Source: Antilocapra americana
Taxonomy: Eukaryota; Chordata; Mammalia; Artiodactyla; Antilocapridae
Length of the DNA stretch: 64,000 bases
Assembly (NCBI GenBank): GCA_007570785.1
Contig: ML661885.1
Location: 37,707,771-37,771,770, forward strand
Direction: 5' to 3'
In this document: one piece after another, positions 22,560 through 33,486 of the stretch
How positions within the stretch are numbered: position 1 is the first letter of the stretch
How the letters are laid out: each line of letters starts with the position of its first letter
Position numbers and translations under genes: made by a program
Notes under the pieces: model-generated
What the model was told of the DNA's origin: nothing
The model's database searches: none
Seen by the model: only the letters and a program-made list of their open reading frames with translations

Positions 22560-22790
22560 TCTAGTACTGATGTAGAGGAACAAGAGAGTTTGGATTCTAG
22601 AACTAAACTGGGTTCAAATTTCAGCTCTATCACTTACTGACTGTATGGTCTTGGGAACTGGGCCTCAGTTTCCTCTTCTACAAAATGGACAGAATAATAG
22701 CACTCACCTCATAAGGCTCTTCTAAGGAATATGTAAATTAACACATATTCACTTAGAAAAGTAGTTGGCACAGGATAAAGATTACACAAA
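22560..22790 (+). repeat. MIR SINE, plus strand
   Basis: 'ctgggttcaaatttcagctc', 'tatggtcttgggaactgg', 'cctcagtttcctcttctaca', 'acctcataaggctcttct' follow MIR order. Confidence 0.8.
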
Positions 22791-23179
22791 ACCTCTTAAT
22801 GTTATAAATACGTTGGCATCGTTTGGGAAGGGGGACATGGTATTCTATGCTACCTTGCTGTCAATAAAGATAGATTGGAATTCTATCAAATTTTAAAACT
22901 CCCAGCAGAATATTTATGGGCCTTCCCCCTTTCCTGCAATTTTTCTGGCATCAGGTCACCTGCTCTATTGTGGTTAGGCCTTGGAGGTAAATGAAGAGGG
23001 ATACAAAGATTCTCCAGCAAAGACCCTCTTCTTAAGCAGAGAGACCAAGAGTGCCAGGGTATCATATCAGGAACAGTTCTATACATTCCCGCTATTCCTA
23101 CCTCACTGCAGGTTTTCCCTGTGCTACAAGCCATTGGAGGGCAACCAGTAAATAGGAGTGGTGGTGGGAACACCATCTT

Positions 23180-23359
23180 CTTGTGTACCAGGCAATGGAC
23201 TGAGTGCTTTAAATATTGTATACCATTTAATTCTCACAAGAACGCTCTGATGTAGGTCCTGTTGCTGAGAGGGGATGTTGCCTGATGATTTTGACTGAGG
23301 GCTTCAGAGGTAGGCTTGTCTGGGATTGTATCCTGGCCCTGTCATTGACCGGCTGTGTC
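23180..23359 (-). repeat. MIR-like fragment, left of a SINE
   Basis: The left part ('gactgagtgctttaaatatt', 'accatttaattctcac') reads as antisense MIR. The rightmost ~80 bp ('gggattgtatcctggccctg', 'accggctgtgtctt') reads as the sense MIR head that continues after the SINE. Confidence 0.55.
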
Positions 23360-23586
23360 TTGCCCGCATGCTCAGTTGCATCAGCCGTGTCTGACGCATT
23401 GCAACCGCATGGACTGTATCCCGCTCTGCTCCTCTGTCCATGGGATTTTCCCAGCAAGAATACTGGAGTGGATTGCCACGCCCTCCTCCAGGAGACCCTC
23501 CCAACCCAAGGATAGAACCTGTGTCTCCTACAACTCCTGCACTTGAGGCAGATTCTTAACTGCCGAGCCACCATGCAAGCGCAGCT
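23360..23586 (-). repeat. Bov-tA SINE inside MIR, minus strand
   Basis: 'gcatcagccgtgtctgacgc', 'gggattttcccagcaagaat', 'ggatagaacctgtgtctcct'. A 9-bp direct repeat 'ggctgtgtc' at 23351-23359 and 23587-23595. Confidence 0.9.
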
Positions 23587-23720
23587 GGCTGTGTCATCAT
23601 GGGCAAATTACCTAAACTTTCTCACCCACAGAATGAGGATCATGATAGTCCTTATCTCATAGGGTTTTAGGGTGAGCATTTCATGAGTTAATATAACGTC
23701 CTCATTATCTGTACAGGAGT
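23587..23720 (+). repeat. MIR SINE, right part after SINE insertion
   Basis: Continues the interrupted MIR: 'catcatgggcaaattaccta', 'acagaatgaggatcatgata', 'gagcatttcatgagttaata'. Confidence 0.7.
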
Positions 23721-23734
23721 ACATATGATGTCCT

Positions 23735-23980
23735 CGGATTTGGACTGGTTTCAAATGTGGACTCGGACGCCAGGCTACTTGAGTTTACATCTCAGCTCCA
23801 TTACTCAGGAGCTAAGTGGCCCTGGACAAGTTACCTAGCTTACCAGTGCCTGAGTTTCCTCCTCCGTAAAATGAGTGTGGTCAGAAGAGTACCTAACTTA
23901 AGCAGCTTTTATGAGGATTTAATTAGTTATATCTGTAAAGCAATTCAAGCAGGGACTGGCAATAATAAACTCTCCCTCTT
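23735..23980 (+). repeat. MIR SINE, plus strand
   Basis: 'gagtttacatctcagctcca', 'ggccctggacaagttaccta', 'gcctgagtttcctcctccgt', 'tttatgaggatttaattag'. Well preserved for a MIR. Confidence 0.85.
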
Positions 23981-24219
23981 ATCTCTTAGGACTCCAGCTA
24001 TGCAAGTTAAACCTATCTCTGTGTTCCATTTATCTTTTTCTCTCTTTTCTGTCTTTTTCATCCCTTCTGGCGCTTAAGTCAGAATACTTTCTTCTGGTCC
24101 TTCTTCCAATTCGTTAAAATAAAAATATTTACAGGTACTTTGTTGTCTAAATAGAGAACTCTATGCACTCTCAGAATAAAAAATAAAAATAACTGAATAA
24201 ATGAGTAAATACTCTGTAC

Positions 24220-24385
24220 ATAGCACATATTTGATACATGTTTGTTGTACTTATTAACTCCTATATAACATGAGAGGAAGCTGAAACTTGAGATCAAATA
24301 ACTTTTCAAGGTTATATAGCTATCAAGTGATGCATGCAGTATTTAGACTCAGAGTCCAAAGCCTTAATTACTTTAATTATCATAC
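24220..24385 (-). repeat. Diverged MIR, minus strand
   Basis: 'ttattaactcctatataaca', 'gatcaaataacttttcaagg', 'tagactcagagtccaaagcc' in antisense MIR order. Confidence 0.5.
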
Positions 24386-26709
24386 TATGTCGCTATTGCT
24401 AGAAAACTAGTAGGACACTGCAGATATTTGGTGATTTACCTTGTTTTAGAGGATGGATACTGGCTTTGTTATCTAGTGTGTGTGTGTATGTATGTATATT
24501 TTAAGGGCTTTGTTGGGAAGGGGGTGTCATTTCAACCTAATCCACCCTACCTACATCATCCTTAATTTTGCCCAAAATACCTAATTCCCAATTAGAAAGC
24601 TTAATTCTCATCTATCATTCTGCATATGCGAACAGTGGGAGTTCCCCACCTAGAAGAGCAGAGCAGTGAAACTAACAATTCTTGGGCAAGCAGCCTGTGT
24701 TTCCAGAATTAACCTCATGCTGCTGCCATCATGAGCCCTTGGGCTGAGATGTGACTCTGGTGGAGGAAATTAATGAATCACTATTAGGTTTTCTTGTTAG
24801 TCTTTAGCTATTTGGAGCAGCACCACTTTAAATAATTAGTGAAATTTGAATGAAAAAAAGTAAAAGAATTAGTGAGTTCTTTTTTTGCTGATAAAGCCAG
24901 GATGTATCAGTATAAACTAGCTTAGAAAAAACAGAAGAAAAACTTGGAGATGATTTTCTATGAATAATAGTTCTACTAAACTAAAAGGCTCAGTTAGCAG
25001 GAAATCAAACATAAAACTGGAATGGTAGTATAGAAAGAATAATTATTACTTTGTTCAACCATCCACTTCCTGTCAAATACACACAGATACACAAACATTC
25101 TTGTTAGAGTAAGTTCAATTATTTTCTTCTGTCTCCAACCATTAGCTTTTTTTTTTTCCACCAGTTTATTCTTCCCCTAAAATATCATCTATTCTATCAG
25201 TTTCGATGACCACATCTACAGGTGACATCTGAATTTTCATGTTGTGTGAGTCACATTTGTAACTATTTTTTAAGAATATCTGAATATTATCCTGCCATCA
25301 GCCCAAATAAACTATATTTAAAAGTAAACATAATTCCACTTCTATCTGGGACAGAGAGCTGAAAAGAATATCATTTCCACCTTAATAAAAAGAAAAGAGA
25401 AAACAGGGTAATAAACATAATCATTCCTTTTCTTCAGCCCATCAAATGGCTGATATCACAGGTTAAAAAAAGTACACTGAAATCCAAAGACAGAAACTTC
25501 CAAGGAGAGAAAAGCTGAGAACATTGGCTCACTTGTGGCAGAGCCCAAAAGGAAGTAACTCCAGGTGCAGCACAAGCACGTAAGAAGGCTACAAATAATT
25601 TTGGTTTTTTTTTTTTAGGGACTGGCTAAAGTCTAGTGTGGGCTAGTGAGAGAATTTAGAACCCCTCAAAGCTGCAGACACCAGGGGAGATCACAGTGAC
25701 CTGCAGGCTCTTCTCCATGAATACCCACTGATTCTATCAATAGGCATGTAGTGGAGAATACATGGTGTCTGGATGGGGCCATTCTGTAGGGACAGGAAAC
25801 ATTTACAAATGAGCATCAGTGACACCATGGTGGGGATAACAAGTCATAGAGGACTAAACAGCTTGAGCATCCTGTGCACACATGTGTTTGTGTTTGGGAA
25901 GGAAATCGGAGGAGGCAGGAGAGGGACATGAATTCTGTTTGCCTTGGAGATGGAGGTTTTAGGTATCAGCTATACTGTGACTTTTTTTTTTCAATAATGT
26001 TCTATAATGAAAATTGGTAGTTGTTAAAACCATGATGGGAAGTTGCAGAAGAACCAGTGTGAAATCAAGACTGAGAAACAGTTGAGACCAAAGTGTGGCA
26101 GCTTTTCTATGTGGCTGTTCCCTTCTAAGCAAAAGCCTTATCCATCACCCCTACCCACTCCACTTGCTCCTTAGACTTACATGTCAATTTCTACCTACAC
26201 TTCTGTGCCACGTGTATGTTTATGAAATTCTTATGTTATTATCTGCAACGTGAACCATCTCTTCCTCCCTTGTCTGACTGCCGCCGGGGTTTTCATCCCA
26301 CCGCAGTGCGTGAGGGCAGGGCACTAAATAAGAGTATGGGAGAGTATCCTCAGGTTGTCTTTATCTGGCTAATGGCTGTCTCTGGACCAGACGCCATCTA
26401 GTATTGACACTTGACACGGATACCGGTCTCCCATTTCTGAGATAACACAGTGTCATATGCCCTGTTTTCTTTTGTTCACTTAGAGAGCTGTTTCTACCAC
26501 CCAAGTCACTTGGTCATAATAAACTTCCAAATCTTTTCTACATTCTAAAATCAACATTTTGTGCCTGTGTTAACCACTGGCTTCAATTAACAGCTTTGTT
26601 TTAAAAAACAAACAAAACCTGTATTTTAAAATAGAACTGGTCTTGGGGGAAGATGAACTCGAAGAAAAATGGATTTGGAGTTTAACCACACCCCCTGACA
26701 AAACAATTT
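24386..26709. other. Unique sequence, no gene seen
   Basis: Contains a TG/TATG run near 24475-24500. About 26180-26580 is somewhat GC-richer around 26280-26400 but has no recognisable product or element. Confidence 0.45.
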
Positions 26710-26723
26710 AAAAGTCACATGAA

Positions 26724-27010
26724 GACCATAGAGAACCCACTTGTGGACACAGATGGGGAAGGAGAGGGTGGGACAAATTGAGAGAATATCACTGAAACAT
26801 TTACACTACCATGTGTAAAATAGATAGCTAGTGGGAAGTTGCTGTGTAACACATGGAGCTCAACCCAGTGCTCTGTGACAACCTAGAGAGGTGGTTGGGA
26901 CTCAAGAGGAAAGGCATATACATATACTTATGACAGATTCTTATTGTTGTATGGCAGAAACCAACACAACATTGTAAAGTAATTTTCCTCCAGTTAAAAA
27001 TAATTTTTTA
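26724..27010 (+). mobile_element. Ruminant L1 3' end with TSD
   Basis: 5'-truncated L1: 'gttgctgtgtaacacatgga', 'ttattgttgtatggcagaaa' and 'aaccaacacaacattgtaaa', then an A-rich end. Direct repeats 'aaaagtcacatgaa' (26710-26723) and 'aaaagtcacttgaa' (27011-27024) differ at one base. Confidence 0.88.
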
Positions 27011-27024
27011 AAAAGTCACTTGAA

Positions 27025-28171
27025 TTATAAGCAATCAAAAACATACCATTGTTCACCAAACCTAAATGGCTACATGAACCTCTACCTGTAGGGAAGAACA
27101 GAAAAATTATGGTAGAAAGAGAATAAAGAATTGCAATGTATGTTTCTTTGGTTTAACCTCAGATGTGGGGAAATTTTGATTTGAAGGAAAATATATTTAA
27201 AACTTTTCACTTATGCTGCGGTTACACATTGGATTTCAGTGTGCATTGGGGAAAAAAGATGCATTTTGATCCATTCACTTCATTATCAGGATTAGACACA
27301 GCATGATTTCAAGGTAACTAGAAAGATATCATATCCCCAAATAATTCTTTTTATTCTTGGGCAAAAATGTATCAGAATAACCCCTGGAAAGCATTTTCCT
27401 AAAATTCCCTGACTGGTAAGTTTCAGCATTGCCACCTGTCATATGGACTGTGGCTTTTCCTGTGATTAATTAATTAAGTCTCTAATTTCCCTTCCTATCT
27501 GGGTCTCGTTATCTCAGCTCAGGCAGTCACTCACTTAGATTTCAGCATGACTTGGTCCTGCAGTGAAATTTCAGTTTATAAATTATCCAGAGTGATCAGA
27601 GTACAGTCTGGCTACTTAAACCAGTTTGATACTTCTTAACTCACTAAACCCAGTTTTAACTATTATTCAAAATTCATTGCCAGGTCAGTTGGTGATTCAG
27701 CTCTGTTCTGACCACTAGGCACTGCCTTTGGTCACACCTGAAAATAGCTTTCCCTCTGCAACTTCAGGATATAATTTGAACAGTTCTCTTTAGAGTCTAT
27801 CCTAAATCTCTTTATCAAGTTTCTCATCTCAAGAGCCCTAGGCCTATTCAGGTGAGGTGATTGAAGCTGCCTCTTCATCTTTCCAAGCCTTTTCTAGATA
27901 ACATAACTGTATAAAGCTAATATATTTCTCCCAGTGGACTCTCCTGGCAGCCTTATAACCTACTATTTCCACTCTGATTCCCCATGCTTCTTTTCCCAAG
28001 TGAGAACTTTCCCCAAGTGTCTCTTTAAGTAACTTCTATCTTTCATTTTTCCATCTTTTCCTCTTATAGTTATAACCCCCAGAACTTCCAGAATCTTCAT
28101 CCTATCCTTCCTGATAAAACATAAAACCCATTTAAATTTCAATTATTCTTTCTTCCACCTGGATAAGAGTG
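27025..28171. other. Unique sequence
   Basis: No feature recognised. Confidence 0.5.
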
Positions 28172-28181
28172 CCATATTCTT

Positions 28182-29337
28182 TTCATACTGTTCATGGGGT
28201 TCTCAAGGCAAGAATACTGAAGTGGTTTTCCATTCCCTTCTCCAGTTCCATAAAAATATCTCCTTCTGCTTTATTGAGTATGCCAAAGCCTTTGACTGTG
28301 TGGATCACAACTGGAAAATTCTTCAAGAGATGGGAATACCAGACCACCTTACCTACCTCCTGAGAAATCTGTGTGCAGGTCAGATGCAACAGTTAGAACT
28401 GGACATGGAACAACAGACTGGTTCCAAATTGGGGAAGGAGTGCGTCAAGGCTGTAAAATGTCACCCTGCTTATTTAACTTATATGCAGAGTACATCATGC
28501 GAAATGCGGGGCTGGATAAAGCACAAGCTGGAATCAAGATTGCCAGGAGAAATATCAAATGCAGATGACACCACCCTTATGGCAGAAAGTGAAGAGTAAC
28601 TAAAGAGACTCTTGATGAAAGTGAAAGAGGAGAGTGGAAAAGTTGGCGTGAAATTCAACATTCAAAGAACTAAGACCATGGCATCCAGTCTCATCACTTC
28701 ACGTCAAATAGATGGAGAAACAATGGAAATAGTGAAAGGGTCTCTTTTCTTGGGCTCCAAAATCACTGCAGATGGTGACTGCAGCCATGAAATTAAAATT
28801 TCTTCTTCCTTGGAAGAAAAGCTCTGACCAATTTAGACAACATATTAAAGAGCAGAGACATTACTTTGTTGACAAAAGTCTGCTAGTCAAAGCTATGGTT
28901 TTTCCAGTAGTCATGTAAGGATGTGAGAGTTGGACTATAAAGAAAGCTGAGCACCGAAGAATTGATGCTTTTGAACTGTAGTGTTGGAGAAGACTCTTGA
29001 GAGTCCCTTGGACTGCAAGGAGATCCAACCAGTCCATCCTAAAGGAAATCAGTCCTGAATATTCATTGGAAGGACTGATGTTGAAGCTGAAACTCCAATC
29101 CTTTGGCCATCTGATGGGAAGAACTGACTTATTGGAAAGGACCCTGATGCTGGGACAGATCGAATGTGGAAGGAGAAGGGGACAACAAAGGATGAGATGG
29201 TTGGATGACATCACCAACTCAATGGACATGAGTTTGAGCAAGCTCCGGGAGTTGGTGATGGACAGGGAAGCCTGGCATGCTGCATTGAGTGGGGTCACAA
29301 AGAGTCAGACACAATTGAGAAACTGAACTGGACTGAA
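28182..29337 (+). mobile_element. BovB LINE with inverted 5' end
   Basis: From about 28246 the plus strand encodes a broken BovB reverse-transcriptase segment (the 'FIEYAKAFDCVDHN' stretch, then 'FNLYAEYIMRNAG', then the C-terminal region) through the 3' end 'gagaaactgaactggactga'. The first ~64 bp (28182-28245) match BovB 5' sequence in the opposite orientation. Direct repeats 'ccatattctt' (28172-28181) and 'ccatatcctt' (29338-29347) bracket the whole. The frame has stops and shifts, for example the stop after 'MAESEE' at 28597-28599. Confidence 0.88.
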
Positions 29338-29347
29338 CCATATCCTT

Positions 29348-31237
29348 AAATCTACACATTCACTGGGAAGGGGTATGTTTTTTTAGCCATAACTTTAATT
29401 ATCTAAAACCTGTCAAGCCAAGATTGCTTTACATTTGGGCATCTGATTAAGACAAGAAGACTCTTATCATCGGGCATGGACTAGGATCACAATGCAGAGA
29501 TGCTTAGGAACCAGAAGGGAGAGTGTAGTAATTCATTAAGGCTCCATATAAAATACAGCTCCAAAATTTGGGGATGAGATCAAGGGAAGGTTAGCTTCTG
29601 ATAATCAAACAAAGAAAAAACATTGGATAGGACTGCAGCTGCAGAAATGACATACTTTCAGTGATTTAATACGATGTCCCAAATGGAGCCATTGTCTCTT
29701 AGTTCAATTAAGAAATTCACTGGATTTCTCAAAAAAAAAAAAAAAACTGTAGTCTGCTCAATGATATTGTCAAATGCCTCAGATTTCTGTTGTGCTGTCA
29801 TAACAGGAGGATTGGAAGTCTGCCTTAGACCTCAGGAAAGGAAGGCCAGAGAGCACAGTTTTACCCAGGATCTCCTGATGGCAGGACACTTGACTTCAGG
29901 GGACCAATGTCAATTATTTAGTTAGAATATACCTAGAATAGAGCAGGGGCAAGCTACACTTAATTTTATAAAAATAGCAGTAATTACATCTAACTATTTT
30001 TGTTATTTTCACCATATGTTTCAGGAGGCAGAGAGAACTAGGAAGAGGAGTGGGTAAGAATGTCATGAATGGGGAAAATAATGTACATTTAGTACCAGAC
30101 AGGAAAATAAATTGGTAAATGGAAGTTTTAAGGGACAGGCAGCTCAGGAGTGGGTGAAAAGAAAGAATGACTAGGAAAAAGGCAAGGTTGACTTACTGAT
30201 AAGAGAAAGTAAGGATGAGGCATAATCACCAGGGAGTGCATTTGTAGATAACAGCTGAATCTAAATGCCTGAATGAAGGGGAAAATTGGAAGAAGACATC
30301 CTATGTAGAACTTGCCATAGTAAGCATTTTTTCCCCAATGAAGTTGATACTTTGTAATGTCAAGCAATTGAGGGGTGAGTATTTAGAACCAACGTATAAG
30401 ATAGGGAATAGCATGTGATTAGTTGGATGTATTAAATCAGATATCAAGACATTGCATAAATGCTGCTAAAACTTTGTTACTTAATACAGTCAATAAGTCA
30501 GGCCCTCACAAATTTTAGTCTTTGGGCCCTCCCTACCTTTATCATCTTTGCCATATCCTCATACCATTTGTACGTTGTTTCATGTAATTCTTAAAACAAT
30601 TTTTTCTCACTTTAGCTTCATCCTAAGCAATAGTATCTGTAGCCCCCATGAGTTTGATAAGCTAGTTATATTGTTTTCTAACATACATTAGCATAATTGT
30701 ATAACCTTAAAATTAAAAGTTCTTCATCCATGCAACAGCTGAAATCAACTTGTGTACAACTGGTGATCACAGATCCTATTCTGAGAAACCCTAAGATATA
30801 TATATTGCCTGTCTACAGTAATGTTGTGGTTTAGCGTGTAAGAAAGGAAGTACTAAATGCAGTTATGACTCACTTTTTCTTCAAGTTCATTGCCTTTTGA
30901 GAGGGGATAAAAGGAGGAAAAATATAAAATCATTAATTTCCTCCAGTTAATGAGTGGCTCAGGGGTTTAAGTTACTGAAGCCAATGGATTGCTCAAAGTG
31001 TAAGGGAGGGGGTAGCCATCTGTAAGAAGGCTTTAAGTTGATAGAAGCTCTCCCCTGGTATGGAAGGAACTGTACATCAGCTGAGAGGCAGATAGAGCTA
31101 TTGCTCTTAGATACACTAAGTATGCTTTTATTCAAGCTGCAACCCACCAAAAAGAAAAGCTGTGGATGGGAATGAACAGTGTACCTGTTGAAAGACAGAT
31201 GCTCTTTGGAGAAAATATTTATATTCAAATACTCTTG
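29348..31237. other. Unique sequence
   Basis: No exon, repeat or RNA gene recognised apart from an A15 run near 29731. Confidence 0.5.
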
Positions 31238-31466
31238 TGGGCTTCCAGGTGGCACTAGTGGTGAGAACCCTCCTATCAAAGCAGGAGATGCAAGAGATGT
31301 AGGTTCCATCCCTGGGTGGGGAGGATCCCCTGGAGGAGGCATGGCAACCCACCCCAGTATTCTTGCCTAGAGAATCCCCATGGACAGAGGAGCATGGAGG
31401 GCTACAGTCCATAGGGTCTCAAGGAGTTGGACACGACTGAAGTGACTTAGCAGGCACGCATGCACC
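31238..31466 (+). repeat. Bov-tA SINE, plus strand
   Basis: 'ggcttccaggtggcactagt', 'ggttccatccctgggtgggg', 'gtattcttgcctagagaatc', 'agttggacacgactgaagtg'. Confidence 0.92.
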
Positions 31467-31833
31467 CTCAAACTGTGAGGAACAGGTAAAGATCCTTCCT
31501 ACCTGGACCCACAACACACATCCCTACTTCATTTCTGCCAAAATGTTGCACCAACATTTCGTCTCCCAATTGGATTTCCCACTAAGAGAAAGAAGTTGAA
31601 GCAAATAGCCAACGCTGACATCTCGGTAGATATAAATTCTATAAATTCTGAAATTGGCAGCTGCTGTGGAAAATCATGTGGTAGCTCCTCAGAAACCTAG
31701 ACATAAAATTACCATATGCACCTAGCAGGTCAACTCCAAGGTATATAGTCAAAAGGATTTAATACAAGTATGCAAATAGATGCTCTTACATAAATGTATA
31801 TGGCAGTACTATTCACAATAGCCCAAAAGTGGC

Positions 31834-32028
31834 AGTGAAAGTGAAAGTTGCTCAGTCTGTGTCCGACTCTTTGCAATCCCATGGACTATACAGTCCGTGG
31901 AATTCTCCAGGCCAGAGTACTGGAGTGGGTAGCCTTTCCCTTCTCCCGGGGATCTTCCCAACCCAGGGATCGAACCCAGGTCCCCCACATTGCAGGCGGA
32001 TTCTGTACCAGCTGAGCCACAAGGGAAG
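31834..32028 (-). repeat. Bov-tA SINE inside L1, minus strand
   Basis: 'gtgtccgactctttgcaatc', 'cagggatcgaacccaggtcc', 'ccagctgagccacaagggaa'. Close to consensus. Confidence 0.92.
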
Positions 32029-32318
32029 TTAGTTACTGATGAATAAATGGATAAACAACATGTAGTACATGAATACAGTGAAATATTATTCAGTCATAAA
32101 AGAAATAAAGTACTGGTACATTCTATGATGTAGATAAACCTCAGAAACATGTTGCTAGGTGAAAGAAGGCAGACACAGAAGGTCATATATTGTATGATTC
32201 CATTTATATTAAATACCCAGAATAGGAAAATCCATAAGGACAAAAAATATATTGATGCTTGCCCCAAGCTGAAGAGACATAATGGTAAATGAGTATTAAT
32301 AGGCATGGGTTTTCTTTT

Positions 32319-32563
32319 TTTTTTAGTAGGATTTTTTAAATTTTAAATTAATTTATTTTTGTTTAATTTATTTCTTCATTGCTGTGCAAGGGCTTTCACG
32401 AGTTGGAGTGAGCAGGGGCTAGGGCTCACAGGCTTCAGTAGTTGTGGTACATGGAATTAGTTGCCCCACAGCATATGAAATCTCCCCCGGTGAAGCATCA
32501 AACCCATGTCTGCTGCACTGGCAGGCAGATTCTTAACCACAGGACCACCAGGTAAGTCCCTTT
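32319..32563 (-). repeat. CHR-type SINE inside L1, minus strand
   Basis: T-rich end, 'attgctgtgcaagggctttc', 'aagcatcaaacccatgtctg', 'ccacaggaccaccaggtaag'. The 10-bp 'gttttctttt' at 32309-32318 and 32564-32573 is its target duplication. Confidence 0.88.
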
Positions 32564-32708
32564 GTTTTCTTTTGGGGTGATGAAACTCTTCTGGAACTTG
32601 ATAGAGGAGGTGGTTGCATAACACTGTGGGTATACTAAATGCAAGAATTGTCCACTTCAAACTAGTTGTTTTGATGTTGTGTGGATTTAACCACAGTTTA
32701 AAACAAAA

Positions 32709-33474
32709 GCCATTGATGATTATTACTTAATGATCTGACATGCAAATTTGAAGCCAGAATCAACACAATGCAGTATTCTTATATCCATGATTTCTGATGA
32801 AGTATACAGTTCATTGAATTGAAGTAATTTTTCAAACTATTATAAAAATCTGTCTTTTCAGGGGAATCCTTTTTATGAGTGTGTATGCTCAAAGTTGATA
32901 TCTGTTAAATAGCAATATAAATTATTTAGTGTTGTTTCCCCATAACTGATGGAGAATTGATTCAGAACAAGTGACATCAATTTGAACATGACTGGCTAAC
33001 CAAAGTGACTAGGAGATCCTGGGAAAATTGATAGTGTTAGGTGATGAAGCTGAAAAATCCGTGGCAGTGCAGCTGACAGCATAGAAACTATAGAAGTATA
33101 TCTACTATTCTGAGGAGTGCTAATTAGAGCCAAGGAGAACCAACAGGAGTGCTTCAGAAGAGTCATAAATCACTCTACTGAAAACAGGTGAGTCGGCCAA
33201 GAGAGTAGGTTCTATTCCCAGGGATACAGAATTGGGGTAGAAAAGCCAAGAATCCTTACAAGGAAGATGTGCTTTCTATTCTATGAAATCAGTTTCATTA
33301 ACTGACATACAAAGGAATGCCTTAGTATGAGCCAACTGAACCTCTGATTTAAAGGGAGTAACTCTTTAAATTTCCCTTTCCTGTACCTGGCCTCATTTTC
33401 CAAACTAGTTAAAAGTTATTATCACCCTAACGATGATTTTTGACCTGTGTTACATGCACATCTTGATAACGTGC
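32709..33474. other. Unique sequence
   Basis: No feature recognised. Confidence 0.5.
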
Positions 33475-33486
33475 TAATGTTTCCAT

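Larger units (their letters stand above)
31645..32708 (+). mobile_element. Old L1 3' region, split by two SINEs
   Basis: L1 3' sequence in three pieces (31645-31833, 32029-32318, 32564-32708): 'ctattcacaatagcccaaaa', 'gaaatattattcagtcataa', 'gattccatttatattaaata', 'ttttggggtgatgaaactct', 'ggtatactaaatgcaagaat'. Interrupted by a Bov-tA and a CHR SINE, both antisense. Confidence 0.82.
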
